Origin: CAZEYT01 sp964516295
GTDB lineage: Bacteria > Verrucomicrobiota > Verrucomicrobiia > Chthoniobacterales > Terrimicrobiaceae
Assembly: GCA_964516295.1 (NCBI GenBank)
Contig: CAZEYT010000054.1
Location: 1 to 18,022, forward strand
Reading direction: 5' to 3'
Length of the DNA stretch: 18,022 bases
Shown here: positions 14,426 through 18,022 of the stretch, one piece after another
How the letters are laid out: the number at the start of each line of letters is the position of its first letter
Position numbering within the stretch: the first letter of the stretch is position 1
The notes under the pieces: model-generated
What the model was told of the DNA's origin: nothing
Databases searched by the model: none
The model's input: only the letters and a program-made list of their open reading frames with translations
Translations under genes and position numbers: made by a program

Positions 14426-14782
14426 TTATTTCCAGAAGTGAAGTTTGCGGGCGGTGTGTTCCGCTTTGCGGGCGACGTCATGGCCGAAGGCCGGGAGTTT
14501 GCGGCGGAGGTCTTTCTGGAACTTCGGCCACTGGTGCTCGATCTCCGCGCACGACATCCCCAGCCAATCCCGCAACGTGCGGACCGGCTCGGGTTTTCGG
14601 TGACAGTCCCTCCGACCCAGCGCCGCTCCGACGATCGCTCCGATCACCAAAGCCCCGAGGAGGAGCGGAAGCGGATTGTTGCGCACATGTTCCTCTCCGG
14701 TTTGAACGAGGTCCTGTGCCGTTTCAGTGACCGGCGGTAAGCCGGAGGGATTTTCTTCGGATGGTGGCCAAGTGGTGGTCAT
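14426..14782 (-). CDS. Small membrane protein, DUF883/ElaB-like
   Basis: 118 residues. A proline-rich N-terminus (TWPPSEENPSGLPPVTE) leads to a short helix (TAQDLVQTGEEHVRNNPLP). One glycine-rich membrane segment (about 38-56: LLLGALVIGAIVGAALG) follows, then a basic C-terminal half (about 57-118) with W/R/K-rich amphipathic helices ending ARKAEHTARKLHFWK. The boundary motif EEHVRNNPLPLLLGA matches that of the following gene. Function is unknown; a DUF883/ElaB-like membrane stress role is a guess. It lies 87 bases after the photolyase gene on the same strand, so it may be co-transcribed with it. Confidence 0.65.
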   Translation of the reverse strand: MTTTWPPSEENPSGLPPVTETAQDLVQTGEEHVRNNPLPLLLGALVIGAIVGAALGRRDCHRKPEPVRTLRDWLGMSCAEIEHQWPKFQKDLRRKLPAFGHDVARKAEHTARKLHFWK

Positions 14783-14869
14783 GAGATATCAGATTTCACT
14801 CATCCTTCGCGGCCGCGCCCCCGGGCGGACGCTCCCCCGACTATCCTTCGTGGCAACACCCGATACGAC

Positions 14870-16414
14870 TCAACCGGGATTCCGAAGGACAGAACGACCC
14901 GGCGAGCGCTTTCGACTGCCATGCTTTTTGAGAATCCGACGGGACTCCGCGTAGGCCGTCGGTCCGCTCCGGGCCGACCGGAGTTGCTCCCGCGCGTGGG
15001 CGACAGCGGCCCGATGATCGACAATCGGAGCCGGGTAGTCGGTGCCGATGCGGCATCCGGACCGGCTCTGCATCTCGGGCGGCATCCGGTGCGGCTCAGC
15101 CAGCCATGAATCCGGAACGCCCGCCAATTCGGGTACCCAGCGACGAATGAACAGGCCTTTCGGATCCTGATCGAGCACCTGCTTGGCAGGGGAATAAATC
15201 CGGAGCGTGTTGATGCCGGTGGTGCCGGATTGCATTTGAAACTGGCTGAAGTGAATGCCGGGCTCGAAATCAAGAAAATGCCGGGCGAGATAGACGGCCG
15301 GATCCCGCCAGTGGAGCCAGAGATGATAAGCCGCAAAGCTCGTGACCATTGCGCGCATGCGGAAGTTCAACCATCCCGTGGCCCGCACCGCGCGCATGCA
15401 GGCATCGACCATCGGGTAGCCCGTCCGACCGTCCTGCCAGCATTGAAGCCGCTCACGGGCTGTCGGCGTCGTGGAAAAGTCCTCCCGGAGACCGTCAAAC
15501 GCCCGGGAAAGGTTTTCAAATTCCAGACGCGGTTCGTCTTCCAGCTTTTGCATGAAATGACAATGCCAGCGCAAGCGGGAGTCGAAGCTCGAGAGCGACC
15601 CAAACCACCGGCGATCCACGGCCTCGCCCGAGTTCTGCCGGTCGCGGAGTTCCTCGCGCCGCCGCTGCACCGCTTGGTGAACCGCGCGCAGACTGACGCA
15701 GCCGAAGGCCAGGAACGGACTCAGTCGCGAGCATCCCTCCCACCCGGAGACCGGACTCGACATGTCGGCCCGATAATTCACCCCGCGTGTCTCCAGAAAC
15801 GAAGCCAAGGTCGCCGCAGCCTCTGTCATCCCTCCCCGCTGGGCCTCCCGTTTTTCCGAGGGTTCCAACCCCAGATCTTCCGGCCAAAGCAGACCACAAG
15901 TGGACAGCGGCCCCGGAGAAACCATCCGCCCCGCTGGCGACAGAAGCGGGCCTACCAAACGCGCGCTCCATCGTGCCGCCCAGCCATCCCGGCTTTTCAG
16001 CCGCCGAATCACGCCGTCCTGTCGAAACTCCCGCCACGGCAATCCGCGGGATGCGGCCCATCGAGCAACCCTTTGGTCGCGACGGTAGGTAACGAGGTTG
16101 CCGGTCTCCTCATGCGACCAGAGGGCCTTGATGGGAATCTCGGCGGCCAATTGATGCAGCACCTCGACCGCTTCGCCGTGGCGAAGAATCAATTGCCCGC
16201 CACGCAACGGGAAAGTGTCTTCGAGCTCTTGCAGCGATTGATTGATAAAAACGAGATGCGACGCATCGAACTCCGCCGAGCGGTAGATCTCCGGCTCATA
16301 AATGTAGAGCCCCAAGACCGGCCCATCCGCGCAGGCCTGCCACAGAGGCTCGTGATCCTCCACCCGCAGGTCCCGCTTGAACCAGACGAGATTCACCGGC
16401 CCGCGAGCGATCAC
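14870..16414 (-). CDS. Cryptochrome/deoxyribodipyrimidine photolyase family protein
   Basis: 514 residues from GTG 16414. It uses FAD and blue light to split UV-induced pyrimidine dimers, or acts as a cryptochrome photoreceptor. The N-terminal antenna Rossmann domain (about 7-130) begins VNLVWFKRDLRVEDHEPL. The helical FAD domain shows RLSPFLAFGCVSLR (230-243), RTGYPMVDACMRAVRATGWLNFRMR (330-354) and FEPGIHFSQFQMQSGTTGINTLRIYSP (383-409), cited with key residues R330, D337 and R405. F392-Q-M aligns with the W-Q-W of E. coli photolyase, so the FAD-proximal tryptophan of the classical triad appears replaced. The GTG overlaps the DUF2256 stop (GTGA), giving translational coupling; GTG 16396 is an alternative start. 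Two small membrane-protein genes follow. Confidence 0.92.
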   Translation of the reverse strand: MIARGPVNLVWFKRDLRVEDHEPLWQACADGPVLGLYIYEPEIYRSAEFDASHLVFINQSLQELEDTFPLRGGQLILRHGEAVEVLHQLAAEIPIKALWSHEETGNLVTYRRDQRVARWAASRGLPWREFRQDGVIRRLKSRDGWAARWSARLVGPLLSPAGRMVSPGPLSTCGLLWPEDLGLEPSEKREAQRGGMTEAAATLASFLETRGVNYRADMSSPVSGWEGCSRLSPFLAFGCVSLRAVHQAVQRRREELRDRQNSGEAVDRRWFGSLSSFDSRLRWHCHFMQKLEDEPRLEFENLSRAFDGLREDFSTTPTARERLQCWQDGRTGYPMVDACMRAVRATGWLNFRMRAMVTSFAAYHLWLHWRDPAVYLARHFLDFEPGIHFSQFQMQSGTTGINTLRIYSPAKQVLDQDPKGLFIRRWVPELAGVPDSWLAEPHRMPPEMQSRSGCRIGTDYPAPIVDHRAAVAHAREQLRSARSGPTAYAESRRILKKHGSRKRSPGRSVLRNPG

Positions 16415-16584
16415 GGTTGGCCGCGCCTTCCGGTTCTCGCCCGCTCGCGACGCCCGGTTCGGCACGCATCGCTGCAAAATCGGACGTTTTCCCAATCCCG
16501 CTCCCATTTTTTCCGCCACGAAAAAGGCCGCCCACAGGCAGCGCACACCTTCGACGGCAGGCTGGCTTTTGCCACGCCTTTCAT
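16411..16584 (-). CDS. DUF2256 zinc-ribbon protein
   Basis: 57 residues, basic. It carries the full DUF2256 signature: KVCAACGRPFSWRKKW (12-27) followed by WENVRFCSDACR (31-42), so the cysteines are C14, C17, C37 and C41 in a C-x2-C-x19-C-x3-C pattern, very likely binding zinc. Function is unknown, but the family is commonly found beside photolyase genes. Here it overlaps the photolyase start by 4 bases and is upstream in the same operon, which supports a joint role. ATG 16584 was chosen because it places the motif about 12 residues in, as usual; the frame is open further upstream without homology. The 129 bases upstream (16585-16713) hold the operon's presumed promoter, but none is clear by eye. 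Confidence 0.9.
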   Translation of the reverse strand: MKGVAKASLPSKVCAACGRPFSWRKKWERDWENVRFCSDACRTGRRERARTGRRGQP

Positions 16585-16713
16585 GCGGCGATGCCTGCCG
16601 GCGGAACCGTTTTGCCCATGCGTTTTGTCCGTTCCATCACCAAACATTACGCCCGAAACATCCGGCCGGTGACACGAATGACCCAACACAGAAAAGCTTT
16701 TCCTGGACCGCGT

Positions 16714-17955
16714 TCAGCGAAGGGTGACCGGCACCAGTGTCATCGTATCGTTCCCGAAGATATCGATGACCTTGACGGCGATGACATAGCGCCCGGGCCG
16801 CGCATATGTATGGATCGCGCTTTTGAGCTCAAGATCTCGGTCACGGCGAGTACGGAAACTCTGCCACTCGTTCTCAAAAATGTAAGCGCCGGTCCAGCGT
16901 TCCTCGAAGTCGATCAGCTCGCCACTGTCGGCCGTGATCGCCCCGGGCAGCTCTCCTTCCACTCCCATGCGTTTCGGCACTTTGATGACCTCACGACGAT
17001 TTTCGTAGTCAAAATCCACGGCCCAGTAGTCCACCCAGTCGGTCCACTTCTTCGTGAGCACCTCGCGATTTTCGATGCCAAGCTTGTCTTTGCTGATCTT
17101 GATGAGGCGTCCCTCGTGGCAGACAACCTCGCTTTTCCCGGCCTTCAACTCCGCCGCGATTGAGTCCGCGACGCCTTGGGAATAATAGACGGAGAAATCC
17201 GTGAGCTCCACCGCCAGAGCCAGCGGGTTCTTCGCGTCGTAACGCGGGGTGATCTCGATGAACGCCATGTCGTGGAACCGCACCTGACCACGCTCCACCG
17301 CCCGGCGGTCGAAGACCTCGGGCGGAATCGTCTTGGGCGCGAGGTCGATCCCCTTCTGCTTCGCTTCCTCCAATCCGGCGGGAAAAAGCCCCATCTCGAA
17401 CTCGAACGCCAACACATCCACCCGCGACGCTCCGCGCTTGCGGCATTCCGTCACGACTTCCTCGATAAACAACCGCCCGACCGGCAGATTGATCGGCCCC
17501 ACCACCACCAGCCGCCCGCCGCTCTTGCCATGGAAAAACGCCGCCTCCGGCAATGGCTCGGCCCGATACGCCTTCAAAATGAGATCGCGAAATTCCCGCT
17601 CCTTCTTCGCCAACGCATCCGCCTTCTTCTTCGCAGAAAGCCGCCCGGACACGTTCAGATACGCCTGCCGCTCGTAGCGCCCCAGATTCAACACCTCAAA
17701 CGCTCGAAACGACCGTCCCGCCGCCTTCAACTCGCGCTGCACCTGAATGAGCCGCTTGCGCGTCGTATGAATCCCAAACTTGCCCAAGTCCGTGGCAATC
17801 CACTTGCGCCCCAGCTTCTCCGCCACCGCCGCCGTCGTCCCACTGCCACAGAAAAAATCCGCCACCAAATCGCCTTCGTTGCTGCTGGCTTTGAGGATGC
17901 GTTCTAAAAGTTCTTCTGGTTTTTGCGTCGGGTAATCTACCCGCTCTACAGACAT
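16714..17955 (-). pseudogene. Site-specific DNA methyltransferase (beta-class, Mod-like), 5'-truncated
   Basis: The frame encodes the C-terminal part of an amino (N6-adenine or N4-cytosine) DNA methyltransferase. From the first ATG (17955) it reads MSVERVDYPTQKPEELL, then motif I for SAM binding DLVADFFCGSGTTAAVA, then a long C-terminal region of about 330 residues (for example AFIEITPRYDAKNPLALAVEL) probably used for DNA target recognition or subunit contact. In beta-class enzymes the catalytic DPPY motif lies N-terminal to motif I. It is absent here, and an in-frame TGA lies at 18009-18007, 51 bases upstream of this ATG; neither other minus-strand frame resumes homology. TTG 17967 is an alternative start. 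The gene is therefore broken or chimeric at this edge; an assembly fault near a contig end is possible. The strand and C-terminal identity are secure. Confidence 0.75.
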
Positions 17956-17990
17956 CGGGTTCGCCAAGGCAGTGCAACATTTTGTCTGTA
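17947..17990. repeat. 8-bp inverted repeat at the methyltransferase breakpoint
   Basis: TACAGACA (17947-17954) and TGTCTGTA (17983-17990) are perfect inverted copies separated by 28 bases. The repeat spans the place where methyltransferase homology is lost. It may be the trace of recombination or an inversion, or chance; an 8-bp match alone is not strong. Confidence 0.4.
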
Positions 17991-18022
17991 AAAGTCCGAA
18001 GCACGATCAATCCGGCCGTTTG

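Noticed and set aside
15230..16672. A 480-codon open frame on the plus strand opposite the photolyase
   Set aside because: Antisense shadow of the photolyase and DUF2256 genes, whose motifs are unambiguous.
17929..17943. A small palindrome CGGGTA-ATC-TACCCG inside the methyltransferase
   Set aside because: It lies in codons for the conserved V-D-Y-P-T motif, so it is best explained by coding sequence rather than a regulatory site.

Overview
The window is a GC-rich bacterial chromosomal segment with tightly packed genes. The best guess for the source is a member of the Verrucomicrobiota, possibly Opitutaceae-like. This is inferred from the mix of an OprB-type porin, a short Lys/Ala/Pro-rich histone-H1-like protein, a stand-alone CoaC beside gmk and yicC, soil-type HELRTPLTP histidine kinases and several small stress proteins. 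No rRNA, tRNA, CRISPR array or recognisable insertion sequence was seen, and no gene-free gap exceeds 300 bases.

Layout. Positions 1-224 hold the 3' end of an outer-membrane carbohydrate porin. A 241-residue exported protein of unknown function follows (235-960) and carries a PD-(D/E)XK-like motif. A strong bidirectional terminator (964-997) separates it from a 52-residue lysine-rich, histone-like protein on the minus strand (1034-1192). The spacer upstream of that gene (1193-1360) is AT-rich and contains four DnaA-box-like motifs. Positions 1361-3373 are a translationally coupled minus-strand operon, yicC-gmk-coaC (housekeeping: RNA metabolism, GMP kinase, coenzyme A synthesis). A solitary MCE/MlaD lipid-transport protein (3475-4425) diverges from it.

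Signalling block. Positions 4426-7398 encode a NarL/LuxR-type response regulator and a membrane CHASE3-PAS hybrid histidine kinase. Divergent from these is an endonuclease/exonuclease/phosphatase-family hydrolase (7499-8275). A second minus-strand signalling cassette (12169 to 8534) holds a degenerate receiver, a soluble GAF-4xPAS histidine kinase and a single-domain receiver that overlaps the kinase stop codon. A DUF1328 membrane peptide lies just beyond it.

Stress and envelope block. Positions 12333-14017 (plus strand) encode an exported BON-domain protein, a YflT-like glycine-zipper membrane protein, a CBS-pair protein whose start codon lies 7 nt after a terminator hairpin, and a small acidic protein overlapping it by 4 nt. 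Across a bidirectional terminator, two related small membrane proteins lie on the minus strand, downstream of a DUF2256 zinc-ribbon protein and a photolyase/cryptochrome that overlap by 4 nt. This looks like a general stress and DNA-repair neighbourhood.

The right edge holds the C-terminal part of a beta-class DNA methyltransferase. Its reading frame is broken close to the window end, beside an 8-bp inverted repeat.

The least explained items are the DnaA-box-like cluster before the histone-like gene, the exported nuclease-like protein, the degenerate-receiver/kinase/receiver cassette, the terminator-to-start arrangement before the CBS gene, and the methyltransferase breakpoint. All family assignments come from reading motifs by eye; no database search was run.
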